From Pseudoalteromonas sp. T1lg23B (GTDB taxonomy: Bacteria > Pseudomonadota > Gammaproteobacteria > Enterobacterales > Alteromonadaceae): a stretch of 64,000 nucleotides of DNA. The translations under genes were made by a program, and so were the position numbers. The DNA is taken from NCBI RefSeq assembly GCF_002964665.1, contig NZ_PQBZ01000030.1, positions 132,388 through 196,387 on the forward strand, in the 5' to 3' direction. Within the stretch, counting starts at the first letter, position 1. Every line of letters begins with the position of its first letter. The notes beneath the pieces were generated by a model. That model saw nothing but the letters and a program-made list of their open reading frames with translations, made no database searches and was not told the DNA's origin. Shown here piece by piece: positions 53,457 through 61,697 of the stretch.

Positions 53457-53747
53457 ATGATTATACCAATTAAAAACGTCTCCTCATCGGATGTATCTTG
53501 CTCAAACTGCGAAGCTTGTTGCTGCCGTCTTGAAGTTATGATTATTTCAGACACGGGTGTGCCAGAGCAATTTATCGAACGCGACCAGTATGGTGGTGAG
53601 ACAATGAAGCGACTATACGATGGTTGGTGTGCAGCCTTAGATAGAGAAACTTTAATGTGCACGATTTATGAAAATCGCCCTTGGATATGTCGCGAATTTG
53701 AAATGGGATCTCATGAATGCTTGGATGAGCGAGTGAAGTATCTATAG
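53457..53747 (+). CDS. YkgJ family cysteine cluster protein
   Basis: 96 residues. The cluster CSNCEACCCRLEV at residues ~15-27 and the C-terminal pattern CTIYENRPWICREFEMGSHE with final C fit the zinc/iron-chelating CxxCxxCC family (YkgJ). Length is usual for the short members. Function unknown, perhaps metal handling. Confidence 0.82.
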   Translation: MIIPIKNVSSSDVSCSNCEACCCRLEVMIISDTGVPEQFIERDQYGGETMKRLYDGWCAALDRETLMCTIYENRPWICREFEMGSHECLDERVKYL

Positions 53748-53860
53748 GGTATTATTCTTAATTTATAAAAGCATAACTGAAAACCAAAAGGGTGCAGTGT
53801 AAGTACCATGAGCAATCGCATTTAATGGCCGTTATGTGAATCAAAATGGAGCGGTACACT

Positions 53861-54169
53861 ATGTTAGAGATTAGACCCAATTGCGAATGCTGCGATAAAG
53901 ATTTAGCCCCAGATTCTACACAAGCAATGATATGCACATATGAATGTACCTTTTGTGTCACGTGCGTAAATGAGATACTAGAGAATGTATGTCCAAATTG
54001 CGGTGGGGGCTTTATGCCGCGTCCTATTCGGCCAAAAGTAGCAAGGCGTGAAGGTTTAAGTATTAGCCATCAACCAGCGTCTGTTAAAAGAATACATAGC
54101 AAATATAGTATTGAAGAACTTAAAGAATTCTCAGCAAAAGCCAAACATATCAAGCCTGAAGAACGCTAA
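53861..54169 (+). CDS. DUF1272 zinc-binding protein
   Basis: 102 residues from MLEIRPNCECCDKDL. The N-terminal RING-like/zinc pattern (NCECCDKD, MICTYECTFCVTC, CPNCGGGFMPRP) is exactly that of DUF1272. The family usually ends soon after the RPIRP segment; here about 45 extra residues follow (EELKEFSAKAKHIKPEER). ATG 53846 in the same frame is possible. Confidence 0.87.
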   Translation: MLEIRPNCECCDKDLAPDSTQAMICTYECTFCVTCVNEILENVCPNCGGGFMPRPIRPKVARREGLSISHQPASVKRIHSKYSIEELKEFSAKAKHIKPEER

Positions 54170-54339
54170 GCTTAGAAGTCGAGTGAATTCGTAGATAAGG
54201 CATTATTAAACACAGTCATTACAGCGCTTGAAGATAAGGGTTGTTCGCCAGTAAAATACGTCTTTGCCATTTATAGTTTGGTGGTATTAATACGGTTTGT
54301 TAGTTTAAGCCTTTTAAAGCAGTGTATAAACGCATGACA

Positions 54340-54417
54340 AGTCGTTTAACTGGGAAAAGTTGGACCAGCTTGATTCTGGCTTGCCCAATTTATCTATTAA
54401 CAGGGCATTATAAGCAA
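54340..54417 (+). repeat. Possible eroded attC before the SPFH-tail-like gene
   Basis: GTTTAACTGGGAAAAGTTGG and GCCCAATTTATC then AACAGGGCATTATAAGC are partly complementary with a degenerate core. Below the standard of the clear sites. Confidence 0.4.
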
Positions 54418-54428
54418 TAGGAGAGACC

Positions 54429-54899
54429 GTGCATCCCAATAGAAACGCAATAGCCTTTGGTGGCCTTGTAGCGACAGTTTTATTTTTTGTAATTTTGATT
54501 GTTCTCGCATTAATGGCATGGCCAAAGTATAAAGTCTACAAGTTAGAAATGAACGGCATTGCAGCACTTAAAGAAGCTGAGTGGAGCAAACAAATCTTAA
54601 TCGAAGAAGCTAAAGCTAGAGAGCAAGCGGCGCTAATGCAAGCTAAGGCGAGAGTAACCTTGGCTCAGGCTGAAGGCGAAGCTAAAATTGTTCAAGCCAA
54701 GGCGGAAGGTCAAGCTGATATTGAACGCGCGAAAGCTGCGGCAGAAGCTAACAAAATTATTGGTCAGTCGTTAAAAGGCAATGAGGCTTATCTACGTTAC
54801 ATTTGGATCAAAGGGTTGCAAGAGGGTAATGGCGAACGTATTTATATACCAACAGAAGCAGGGCTGCCGATTCTAGAAGCTGGAAAGGCTGGTGAGTAG
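54429..54899 (+). CDS. Membrane-anchored coiled-coil protein resembling SPFH/prohibitin C-terminus
   Basis: 156 residues from a GTG start with AGGAGAG upstream. A single membrane helix (~10-32) is followed by an Ala/Glu-rich helix (ARVTLAQAEGEAKIVQAKAE, GQADIERAKAAAEANKIIGQ) and a tail (LRYIWIKGLQEGNGERIYIP). This helix and tail match the C-terminal half of stomatin/prohibitin/HflK-type proteins, but the SPFH domain itself is missing. It may be a stand-alone modifier or a minimal natural form. Confidence 0.72.
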   Translation: MHPNRNAIAFGGLVATVLFFVILIVLALMAWPKYKVYKLEMNGIAALKEAEWSKQILIEEAKAREQAALMQAKARVTLAQAEGEAKIVQAKAEGQADIERAKAAAEANKIIGQSLKGNEAYLRYIWIKGLQEGNGERIYIPTEAGLPILEAGKAGE

Positions 54900-54925
54900 C
54901 GTGCTAAATAAGCTAAATTGCTAAA

Positions 54926-55048
54926 CTGGAACATTATAAAAAGAAAAAAGTTAAAGTTGCTTTAATTTTTCTTTTTATTGGGGTGGTTGGACTAAAGGTT
55001 TTTACCACCTTTTTAACATTTGATTGGCTTGCGAGCTTGTTTAGCTAA
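54926..55048 (+). CDS. Possible 40-residue membrane protein
   Basis: An open frame reading EHYKKKKVKVALIFLFIGVV then GLKVFTTFLTFDWLASLFS has one strong membrane segment with a basic N-terminus. There is no ATG; the first candidate starts are CTG 54926 or ATT 54917. It may be a decayed start or a non-standard one. Confidence 0.35.
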   Translation: MEHYKKKKVKVALIFLFIGVVGLKVFTTFLTFDWLASLFS

Positions 55049-55163
55049 TAAAATTGTTGAGGAAAAACTACTAGACAATAAGTAAAGACAAGTAACCTCA
55101 TGTCCTTTATCATTTATTATATAGTTACATTAGTGTAAGTAACAAGTATAGCAAGGAGCAAGT

Positions 55164-55478
55164 ATGAGAATTCAAGCTGATGTAGGAACGATTGACATCT
55201 TAGGTCATTTAATCCTTTGGTTTATTTTAATATTAATAACCTTTGGTATCGGAGCATTCTTTTTTCCATATTCATTTTCTAAATTTATAATTAATCGCTC
55301 GCAATTAATTGATGAACAAGGAAACCAGAGACAAATGGTATGTCATACCGATATATTTGGGAATATAGGCCACGTAATACTTTGGTTTATTATTACTCTG
55401 CTTACACTTGGTTTGGGTTACGCTTTTTATTTTTACAAAGTTTGGAATTATTCACTAAACAATACAACGATTGAGTAG
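55164..55478 (+). CDS. Small two-fold repeated membrane protein (DUF6693-like)
   Basis: 104 residues, ribosome site AAGGAG. Two similar halves: IDILGHLILWFILILITFGI and FGNIGHVILWFIITLLTLGL, each followed by a F/Y-rich stretch (FFFPYSFSKF, YAFYFYKVWN). This internal duplication fits what I recall of DUF6693. Function unknown. Confidence 0.75.
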   Translation: MRIQADVGTIDILGHLILWFILILITFGIGAFFFPYSFSKFIINRSQLIDEQGNQRQMVCHTDIFGNIGHVILWFIITLLTLGLGYAFYFYKVWNYSLNNTTIE

Positions 55479-55531
55479 TTTTTTACTAAATAAGCCAATC
55501 TAGGCAGACGTTAGGATTCAGGAGAAAATCA

Positions 55532-55849
55532 ATGTCGTGGACGTGTCAAAACTGCAATACCATCATAGACGATGATTCTTTTGAAGTATGTTGGAACTGT
55601 CGCTGTGAAAAAGGAAAATCAGCTCCTGATCAAGACCTTACCAATCTAACTCCTGATTGTATTAGATGCCAAACAGGTTTAACTTTCATTGGAACAAAAA
55701 ATTTCCACGAAGGAACTCGCTGGGGCGTTCTGGGGGAGTTAGGTGAACTATTTGTCAGTAAAGAAAATTTAGACATGTATGCATGCAAATCTTGCGGTAA
55801 AGTTGAGTTCTTTATCGCAGGATTCCACAAACACCAACAAGGCAATTGA
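55532..55849 (+). CDS. Zinc-ribbon nucleic-acid-binding-like protein (DUF2082-type C-terminus)
   Basis: 105 residues. N-terminal short ribbon CQNCNT...CWNCRC, then a second unit CIRCQTGLTF...ACKSCGKVEFFIAG. The stretch GTRWGVLGELGELFVSKENL is the hallmark of the PF09855-like zinc ribbon. Ribosome site GGAGA. Role unknown; nucleic acid binding is inferred. Confidence 0.78.
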   Translation: MSWTCQNCNTIIDDDSFEVCWNCRCEKGKSAPDQDLTNLTPDCIRCQTGLTFIGTKNFHEGTRWGVLGELGELFVSKENLDMYACKSCGKVEFFIAGFHKHQQGN

Positions 55850-55935
55850 GCTGATGCATTGCCGGAGTTTGTTTTCGCCTCGCGTCGGAGTATAACAAAC
55901 AGAATTTTGTCTTTTAATTTGGCTTAAGTTACCTA
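55846..55935 (+). repeat. Eroded attC after the zinc-ribbon gene
   Basis: GTATAACAAACAGAATTTTG then TCTTTTAATTTGGCTTAAGTT resembles the right half of attC 3, with the core decayed to CTTAAGTT. Confidence 0.45.
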
Positions 55936-56044
55936 TAAGAGTGATAAAGTTGAGAGTAGATTAGACACAATCAATTTAACCGTGGGTGAACTAAACGTTC
56001 AGTTGGTACGTAATAAGGGTCATTTCAAAACAAGGTGATTTGCA

Positions 56045-56296
56045 GTGAAATTGACCCCTGAAGCCGAGTCAAGAATTATAGAAATGGCATGGGAAGACCG
56101 GACTCCATTTGAGGCGATTGAATTTCAATTTGGTTTAAGTGAGTCTGAAGTTATTCGTTTTATGCGAACTCGACTCAAATCATGTAGTTTTAAGTTGTGG
56201 CGTGAACGCGTGAGTGGTCGCAACGCGAAGCATATGAAGTTACGTTGTCCAGATATTACGAGAGGTTATTGTCCGACACAGTATAAGCACCGATAA
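56045..56296 (+). CDS. DUF2805 / TIGR03643 family protein
   Basis: 83 residues from a GTG start after an AAGGTG site. ESRIIEMAWEDRTPFEAIEF, GLSESEVIRFMR and the tail SFKLWRERVSGRNAKHMKLR match this small conserved family closely. The helical N-terminus looks like a HTH, so DNA binding is possible. Function unknown. Confidence 0.87.
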   Translation: MKLTPEAESRIIEMAWEDRTPFEAIEFQFGLSESEVIRFMRTRLKSCSFKLWRERVSGRNAKHMKLRCPDITRGYCPTQYKHR

Positions 56297-56361
56297 TCGT
56301 TCACATGGCACATCAAAAAAATGAGTAATAGTCGTGCTCATTTAATTTAAGAGACGTTTTT

Positions 56362-56592
56362 ATGAAAGACATTAAAAGTATATGGTTTTGGTTTACTTTA
56401 GTAGTATGTCCATTGTTGGTTTTATTAGGTATCTTTACTCTTGGGAAGTTGCTTGGTCAGTACATGTATTCTGAGCAATTTGGCTTTTCTTCTATAGCGA
56501 TTACGCAAATCGGATTCATTGGCGCTGGAATATGTGCTTTTTCTCAATTATTAATCACATTAAAACAAGCAAAAAAACGATTTGCAAAATAA
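56362..56592 (+). CDS. Two-helix membrane protein
   Basis: 76 residues with hydrophobic segments at ~8-30 and 42-65 and a basic C-terminus (KQAKKRFAK). Ribosome site GAGA is weak. No family recognised. An attC-like remnant with core GTTAGCC (56641-56647) follows. Confidence 0.6.
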   Translation: MKDIKSIWFWFTLVVCPLLVLLGIFTLGKLLGQYMYSEQFGFSSIAITQIGFIGAGICAFSQLLITLKQAKKRFAK

Positions 56593-56596
56593 TAAA

Positions 56597-56647
56597 TCGA
56601 ACAGTTTGCTCTGTTTCACCGCAAATTTTACAAAGCGATAGTTAGCC
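56597..56647 (+). repeat. Eroded attC before the GNAT gene
   Basis: TTTGCTCTGTTTCACCGCAAA forms the loop part, followed by AAAGCGATAGTTAGCC. Short, with a recognisable core but weak arms. Confidence 0.45.
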
Positions 56648-56679
56648 TTTTAAATAGGTATAACTTCAAGGAAGGTATA

Positions 56680-57237
56680 GTGGAATTCCCAGAGTTAGAA
56701 ACATCACGGTTAGCCCTTAATAAGTTATCAAAGGACGATACGCCAGCTTTGTTCGAAATTTTTTCCGATAAAAGCGTAGTTAAATATTACGATATCGACG
56801 CTCATAAATCAGAAGAACAGTCTTCTGCATTAATTGATTTCTTCAATAGTCGCTTTGATGAAAAAGTTGGTATTCGATGGGCCATTAGAGAGAAAAACAC
56901 AGGTCAGTTGATTGGCACATGTGGGTTGAACGCAATAAACTCTAAGATGAAAAATGCAGGTATAGGTTATGAGCTTTCACCCAAATACTGGGGGCTTGGT
57001 TTTACAACTGAGGCATTGCGAAAGATCATTGGCTTAGCATTTTCTAAAGAATCACCGTTTTGTGAATTATACAGAATCCAAGCAGATACCATGATAGATA
57101 ATGTGGCTTCTGAAGCAGTACTAAAAAAGTTAGGTTTTAGAGAGGAAGGGGTTCGGCGCTCAAGTGGCTATTGGAAAAATGAGTTTCATGATTTAAAGTG
57201 CTTTGGTTTATTAAAGCCTGAATTTAGAGAAGCATAA
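56680..57237 (+). CDS. GNAT acetyltransferase, RimJ/RimL-like
   Basis: 185 residues from a GTG start with AAGGAAGG upstream. Starts LETSRLALNKLSKDDTPALF as in ribosomal-protein N-acetyltransferase-like GNATs, then IGTCGLNAINSKMKNAGIGY, ELSPKYWGLGFTTEALRKII and ASEAVLKKLGFREEGVRRSS, covering all family motifs. It probably acetylates an amino group of a protein or small molecule. Typical integron cassette cargo. Confidence 0.92.
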   Translation: MEFPELETSRLALNKLSKDDTPALFEIFSDKSVVKYYDIDAHKSEEQSSALIDFFNSRFDEKVGIRWAIREKNTGQLIGTCGLNAINSKMKNAGIGYELSPKYWGLGFTTEALRKIIGLAFSKESPFCELYRIQADTMIDNVASEAVLKKLGFREEGVRRSSGYWKNEFHDLKCFGLLKPEFREA

Positions 57238-57334
57238 CAGGTAAATCAACGTATAAGCTTATTAAAGGTCGGCTCGTATTCTTTATCTCTCAATTTAGTC
57301 AATTATGATCGAGCACATTATTGTGGTGTTAGTT
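57232..57334 (+). repeat. Possible attC between GNAT and LysE genes
   Basis: Begins with CATAACAGG at the GNAT stop and ends with GTGGTGTTAGTT (core GTTAGTT, two deviations). Arms are only weakly complementary. Confidence 0.45.
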
Positions 57335-57351
57335 TTCATGGAGGAAGTATT

Positions 57352-57969
57352 TTGGAAATCTGGAAGTTATTGCTCTTTATTCCTCCGTGTTTTGCGCTCA
57401 ACATGGCACCGGGACCAAATAACCTGCTATCTATGAATAATGCACGCTGCTACGGCTTTAAGTCTTCTTTGGTTGCGGGTTTTGGGCGGATTGCCGCATT
57501 TTCGGTAATGATTGCATTGGCAGCTTCAGGGTTAGCTGTTGTGCTACAACTATCTGAGACTCTATTTTTAACGATCAAAGTCTTAGGGGCTGGCTATTTG
57601 TTGTGGATCGCTTTTAAACTTTGGTGTTCAGAGACTAACCTTGTCACGGAAATAGAAAATAATAGCAGCCGTTTGGGTTTAGCTAAGCAAGAGTTTGTAT
57701 TAGCAGCGGGTAATCCTAAGGCAATTTTAATTTTCACCGCGTTTCTTCCTCAGTTTATCGATGTTTCGGCCCGTGTAAACGAACAGTTCTTTATTCTTGG
57801 AATTATATTCTTGATGTTAGAAATGACCGCTATATCTGTTTATGCCATGTTTGGGATATATTTAAGGCAATGGTTTACTAGGCCGACAATGACGAAGCGC
57901 TTTAACAGAGCATGCGCTACTTTTCTTGCCATATCTGGAGTGAACCTGCTGTTTAGTCGCCAGCAATAA
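57352..57969 (+). CDS. LysE/RhtB family exporter
   Basis: 205 residues, TTG start supported by GGAGGAAG 5 bp upstream. Six membrane helices; the family motif FALNMAPGPNNLLSMNNARC near the N-terminus and AAGNPKAILIFTAFLPQFID in the middle are diagnostic. It probably exports an amino acid or related metabolite. Followed by a fragment of a second LysE-type gene. Confidence 0.92.
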   Translation: MEIWKLLLFIPPCFALNMAPGPNNLLSMNNARCYGFKSSLVAGFGRIAAFSVMIALAASGLAVVLQLSETLFLTIKVLGAGYLLWIAFKLWCSETNLVTEIENNSSRLGLAKQEFVLAAGNPKAILIFTAFLPQFIDVSARVNEQFFILGIIFLMLEMTAISVYAMFGIYLRQWFTRPTMTKRFNRACATFLAISGVNLLFSRQQ

Positions 57970-58033
57970 AACGAGCAAGCTGTTGAGCTAACTAATCACT
58001 AAACTTAGGCAATTTCCGTTCTAATTCAACTTA

Positions 58034-58225
58034 GTGTTTATCCTTAAGCAGATTAAAAAATCAATGCTTAGTTTATTTGGTTTATTGATTAATGGTGTTT
58101 TTTCTATAGCATTTAGTCAGCTTGGTAAATTAATGGACAATAAGTTAAATATAGGTCGTCATATTGATGGTCTTTTAGGGGTTATCTTTTTAGGCTTGGC
58201 AACTCGTTTAGCGACTAGCAAGTAA
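58034..58225 (+). pseudogene. C-terminal fragment of a second LysE-family gene
   Basis: The frame encodes only the last ~55 residues of a LysE/RhtB protein (FGLLINGVFSIAFSQLGKLM, then HIDGLLGVIFLGLATRLA). The rest of the gene is absent; the preceding 60 bp do not carry it. It is probably a deletion remnant of a duplicated or recombined cassette. Confidence 0.7.
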
Positions 58226-58287
58226 TGAATGCCAATGAGCCGCGCTCAACAATAAAATATGTTTTGCTTCGTTTGAGGCATTAATAC
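58225..58287 (+). repeat. Eroded attC before the Ntn-hydrolase-like gene
   Basis: Ends TTTGAGGCATTAATAC, comparable with CTGAGGCGTTAGCAC of attC 3. The left half is partly lost. Confidence 0.45.
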
Positions 58288-58298
58288 AAGGAACTAAA

Positions 58299-59138
58299 AT
58301 GACTCTTGCTGTAGTTTGGAACAGTCCATCAGGTCTACACTTTGCGTCAGACTCTAGAATCTCAAAAGGAGATAAAAGCTCTGACTATGGTGTAAAAATA
58401 GTGCCTGTTCACGTCAAGGTTTTTGAACCCGCAAAGGATGGTGCGCCTCCTCCAGTTGCTTTTGATAGTGTTTACGGAATGTGCTTTGCCGGTGAGTTCT
58501 CAGGTGCGTCCGTCATTAGAAACTTTTTAGCGATTACATTACAACGCTTACAGTTTGTACCAACCTTTACCAATGTCTCTTTTTTAAATATATGCAAAAT
58601 AGTAGACAAAATATACGCCGAGTTATCAACGAAATTACAGAGTGAAATTGAAACTGATAGCATAGATTTTTTTCTTGCTGGTTACTGTCCCCATAACAAA
58701 AGAACGATGCTTGCAAAGTTTTATATAGACTATGGGGATGCTATCGATAAGTTTGAACCTAAGTATGAAATCATTTCTTATGAAAGTGCTAGTCAACCAA
58801 TTTACTATATTGGGTCTGGAGAAAACGAATTTTCACTGCATCTAGATATCCACAAAGAGAAGCCTATTTCTAAAAGACCGCTTTATGCTTTGCAAAGCTT
58901 GATTAAGTCGGGGAGGATCTCCTCTGTGGGGGGAAATATTCAAGTAGGGACTTTCGATAGTAATAATGAATTTTACATGCTCGGAATTGCAGAAGAACAT
59001 AAGGATGAGAATGGGTTAATCAGAGCAATATCATACTACTATGCGGGGATCGATATGAATAGCAACTCAATTGAAACGGATGATGGTGCATTTATGGTGA
59101 TGGGCAACTTTGTTGACCCTTTTCGCTTGATACTTTAA
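58299..59138 (+). CDS. Possible Ntn-hydrolase (proteasome beta-like) protein
   Basis: 279 residues, ribosome site AAGGAA. The N-terminus MTLAVVWNSPSGLHFASDSR resembles proteasome beta/HslV subunits, where Thr after the initiator Met is the nucleophile and an ASDSR-like strand follows. Further pieces: GMCFAGEFSGASVIRNFLAI and IYYIGSGENEF, SVGGNIQVGTFDSNNEFYML. Length is somewhat above HslV (~175) and near Anbu-type proteins. Autocatalytic processing is not needed because Thr is residue 2. The similarity is by eye only. Confidence 0.5.
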   Translation: MTLAVVWNSPSGLHFASDSRISKGDKSSDYGVKIVPVHVKVFEPAKDGAPPPVAFDSVYGMCFAGEFSGASVIRNFLAITLQRLQFVPTFTNVSFLNICKIVDKIYAELSTKLQSEIETDSIDFFLAGYCPHNKRTMLAKFYIDYGDAIDKFEPKYEIISYESASQPIYYIGSGENEFSLHLDIHKEKPISKRPLYALQSLIKSGRISSVGGNIQVGTFDSNNEFYMLGIAEEHKDENGLIRAISYYYAGIDMNSNSIETDDGAFMVMGNFVDPFRLIL

Positions 59139-59501
59139 CAATTTTTTGCATCCGCAATCAGATTAAAAAAGCATTTAGTGTTAATCCCATAATCACAATG
59201 GGATTATTTAATTATCATTATCTTAATTGGAAAAATAGCTCAAATAACAGGGCTTAATTAAGGGCATCTTATCCTTTAAAAGGAGTTTTAGTGAAATCCG
59301 TGACCTTCAGGCTTGTGATATTAAAAGCTGTGCGCTGAAGAAAAGTTGTGATTCACCATGTGACTGCTCTTTGTTTTAAAACACTATGCGGAGCTTGAAT
59401 ATTTCGATAAATCAACGTTCTTTGCAAGGAATGATCTTTACGAATTAAAATAGTTTTTTTAATATGGCTCAGTTAAAAATATAACAATAATGAGGGAAAA
59501 T
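59139..59501. other. Intergenic stretch in the array, no gene seen
   Basis: About 360 AT-rich bp. ATGGGATTA and TAATCCCAT (59170-59215 region) form a small inverted repeat. No recognisable attC core. Confidence 0.45.
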
Positions 59502-59816
59502 ATGGATATTGAAGTTTTCCGACCTAAACAATATCAAGATATGGCAAGAGACTATAAATTGTTTGCCGATGGTCAAGAGGTTGCTGTAATCAAACGAGGC
59601 GTTACTCAAGTAGTGTCATTACCAGACGACACAAAAGCTATTCAGGCTAAAATTGATTGGTGTTCTAGCGAGCCTGTGAAATTATCTGAGTTAAAATCCA
59701 AAAAAATCACGATTAAAAATACCTTTGCTGGAAATATAGTCAAAGTGTTGTTTTTAACTTTTTATTATATTTCGTTAGGTAAGAATAAATACCTCACTAT
59801 TGAGAGCAGGGTATAG
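59502..59816 (+). CDS. Cassette protein of unknown function
   Basis: 104 residues from MDIEVFRPKQ, with GAGGGA upstream. Soluble N-terminal part with beta strands (YKLFADGQEVAVIKRGVTQV) and a hydrophobic C-terminal segment (IVKVLFLTFYYISLG) that could be a membrane anchor. No family recognised. A good attC follows directly. Confidence 0.65.
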   Translation: MDIEVFRPKQYQDMARDYKLFADGQEVAVIKRGVTQVVSLPDDTKAIQAKIDWCSSEPVKLSELKSKKITIKNTFAGNIVKVLFLTFYYISLGKNKYLTIESRV

Positions 59817-59818
59817 CA

Positions 59819-59912
59819 CGCTAATTGTGGCAGCGTGCGATGTTAACTAACTTTAACTCCTTTGTGCTAAAGGAGATCCTGTTATTGTGTGTCACCACCT
59901 GCGGCGTTAGAG
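59819..59912 (+). repeat. attC site before the second GNAT gene
   Basis: About 94 bp. Left CGCTAATTGTGGCAGCGTG matches the complement of right CACCACCTGCGGCGTTAGA; CTCCTTT-GTGCT-AAAGGAG forms the apical stem. Core GTTAGAG (one deviation) at 59906-59912. Confidence 0.72.
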
Positions 59913-59927
59913 AAATTTGGAGGTATC

Positions 59928-60341
59928 ATGGCGTTGAGCCTTACAAATCAGGCACCAAATGCTGAACAGTTCATTCTTCTACGTAGCAAGGTCGGCTGGA
60001 CAAACCCAGAGCCTGACACTGTTCAAGTAAGCTTAGATAATTCACTTTTTCATATTTGTGTGTATATCGCATCACGATTGGTAGGTTATGGTCGTATTGT
60101 TGGCGATGGTGCGATGTATTTTTATGTTCAAGACATTGTTATTGACCCAGACCATCAAAACCAAGGACTGGGCACCTTGGTCATGCATGAAATTGAGCTA
60201 TTTTTAGCGGGAAGTGCAAAATCAGGCGCAACCATCGCCTTGCTGGCTGCTTATGGCAAAGAAAAATTCTACTCAAAATTCGGTTACAGTAGTCGAACTG
60301 GAGAGCCACTTGGTCTAGGCATGTGTAAGTTTGTTGAATAA
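59928..60341 (+). CDS. GNAT family acetyltransferase
   Basis: 137 residues from MALSLTNQAPNAE with GGAGG 6 bp upstream; the longer frame from 59889 runs through the attC and is rejected. The acetyl-CoA motif DIVIDPDHQNQGLGTLVMHE is clear and the end KEKFYSKFGYSSRTGEPLGL fits small GNATs with a Tyr general acid. Substrate unknown. Confidence 0.92.
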   Translation: MALSLTNQAPNAEQFILLRSKVGWTNPEPDTVQVSLDNSLFHICVYIASRLVGYGRIVGDGAMYFYVQDIVIDPDHQNQGLGTLVMHEIELFLAGSAKSGATIALLAAYGKEKFYSKFGYSSRTGEPLGLGMCKFVE

Positions 60342-60552
60342 TCATTTTGAATGCGCTGGGTTTAATGAAAAAATCGCGATGGATACTGCGCTGTGTAGTT
60401 GTGAAATAACAACTTCGTTTAACAAGCTTTGAACAGGGTAGGCAGTTGACTGTTTTTTCTTAGCGACAGATTTTTTGGGAATATTTTCATACATATCAGT
60501 TGTAAGTAACGTATGAGAATGGTTCATGAACAACGAACACAAGGAACATATC

Positions 60553-60930
60553 ATGCCAATTACACTGCATCTAATCTTGTTATTTCTAGCACAGATCACC
60601 GCTTTGCTTGGTGGTTTTATGTTGGGCATGTTTGTTCATGAAGCCTCGGAGGCTTTACTACCTGACATTTTGCAGGTCAAAGAGGTGGTATTTATTGTTT
60701 TCGGGATGGTGCCAGCCGCGTTAGCGCTTCTTGTTAAAGACTATGTATTTCGCAATCTGATCACCGCGCTGTGTCCTAAATGTGGTGGGCGCTCCAAATA
60801 CCGAGCTAGCCGTAAAGAGAAGGCCATACTCTGTGGCTACAAGAAGGTACCTATCACCTACCATTGTCAGGAATGTGGCTATGTTCACAGAACTCGAATT
60901 TATTCTTCGAGCTCAGCCAATCATCATTAA
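60553..60930 (+). CDS. Membrane protein with C-terminal zinc ribbon
   Basis: 125 residues from MPITLHLI with AAGGAA upstream (ATG 60526 in frame is less likely). Two membrane helices (~4-28, 45-65) and a cytoplasmic ribbon CPKCGGRSKYRAS...CQECGYVHRT. Likely a small membrane sensor or adaptor; no family recognised. Confidence 0.68.
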   Translation: MPITLHLILLFLAQITALLGGFMLGMFVHEASEALLPDILQVKEVVFIVFGMVPAALALLVKDYVFRNLITALCPKCGGRSKYRASRKEKAILCGYKKVPITYHCQECGYVHRTRIYSSSSANHH

Positions 60931-61130
60931 TTGGAAGTGCTGTGATGGGGCAAGTTTTAAGTCTTTTGCGACAGCATGTTGATAACATGGCAATAAACTT
61001 TTGTTAGCACGTATAGTGCTCTACAGAAGTTCATCATGATGCTTCCCTTGAGCGCGCCGCTATTTTTATGGAAAAATTAGCGAACAACGATTACGAACAT
61101 TTAGTTCAACTCCAATTAGAATGAATATTT

Positions 61131-61313
61131 ATGAAGTGCAAAAAGTGTAAATCAAAAATTACTTCGCCAAGAATAAAGACCACAAGTATTGATGGCCACC
61201 CTGTGGCAGTAATATCGTGTCCTGCGTGCGGTGAAAATTTAGAAGAATCAAAAAAACAATGGATTGTATTACTTATTCTAATCTTAGCTCTAGGTCTGTT
61301 TTACCTATATTGA
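61131..61313 (+). CDS. Small zinc-ribbon membrane protein
   Basis: 60 residues: N-terminal MKCKKCKSKIT and VISCPACGENLEES form a zinc ribbon, followed by one membrane helix (IVLLILILALGLFYLY) at the very C-terminus. Tail-anchored topology. No clear ribosome site. Family not recognised. Confidence 0.68.
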   Translation: MKCKKCKSKITSPRIKTTSIDGHPVAVISCPACGENLEESKKQWIVLLILILALGLFYLY

Positions 61314-61697
61314 GTTATAAGCCTTTCAAGAAATAATGTTTCAGGTATCGCACTTGCTATCTAGTTAAAGGTTCTGTCGGGCAAAGTTCGTTACATCGCG
61401 CGATAAGGTTTTGAGCCCTCTGTTTGACTCACATTATTAGCTATCTTGGAAAAAACCGCAAAGTCATAATGATTACGGTATCGTGTCGTAGCCTCTATGC
61501 GGCGATGATGGCCGATCATTAAATTGAGCGTTTGCTCATTCGTCTTGACAGTCTGTCACCATAGAGTAGCGTGTTCTTCAGTGGCCTGTCTTTGCATTTG
61601 ACTGTTACGTTGTCGAATTTCGTTATTAATAACTGTATAAATAAACAGTTGTTGTGCTATGGTATTGCAAAATTAAAACAAGATACAAGGTAGAACA
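61314..61697. other. Intergenic stretch in the array, no gene seen
   Basis: About 380 bp. No attC core or convincing frame. The end carries the ribosome site (AAGGTAG) of the DUF1579 gene. Confidence 0.45.

Noticed and set aside
60342..60629. Minus-strand frame of 95 residues
   Set aside because: Overlaps the 5' part of a plus-strand membrane/zinc-ribbon gene that has a ribosome site and clear motifs.
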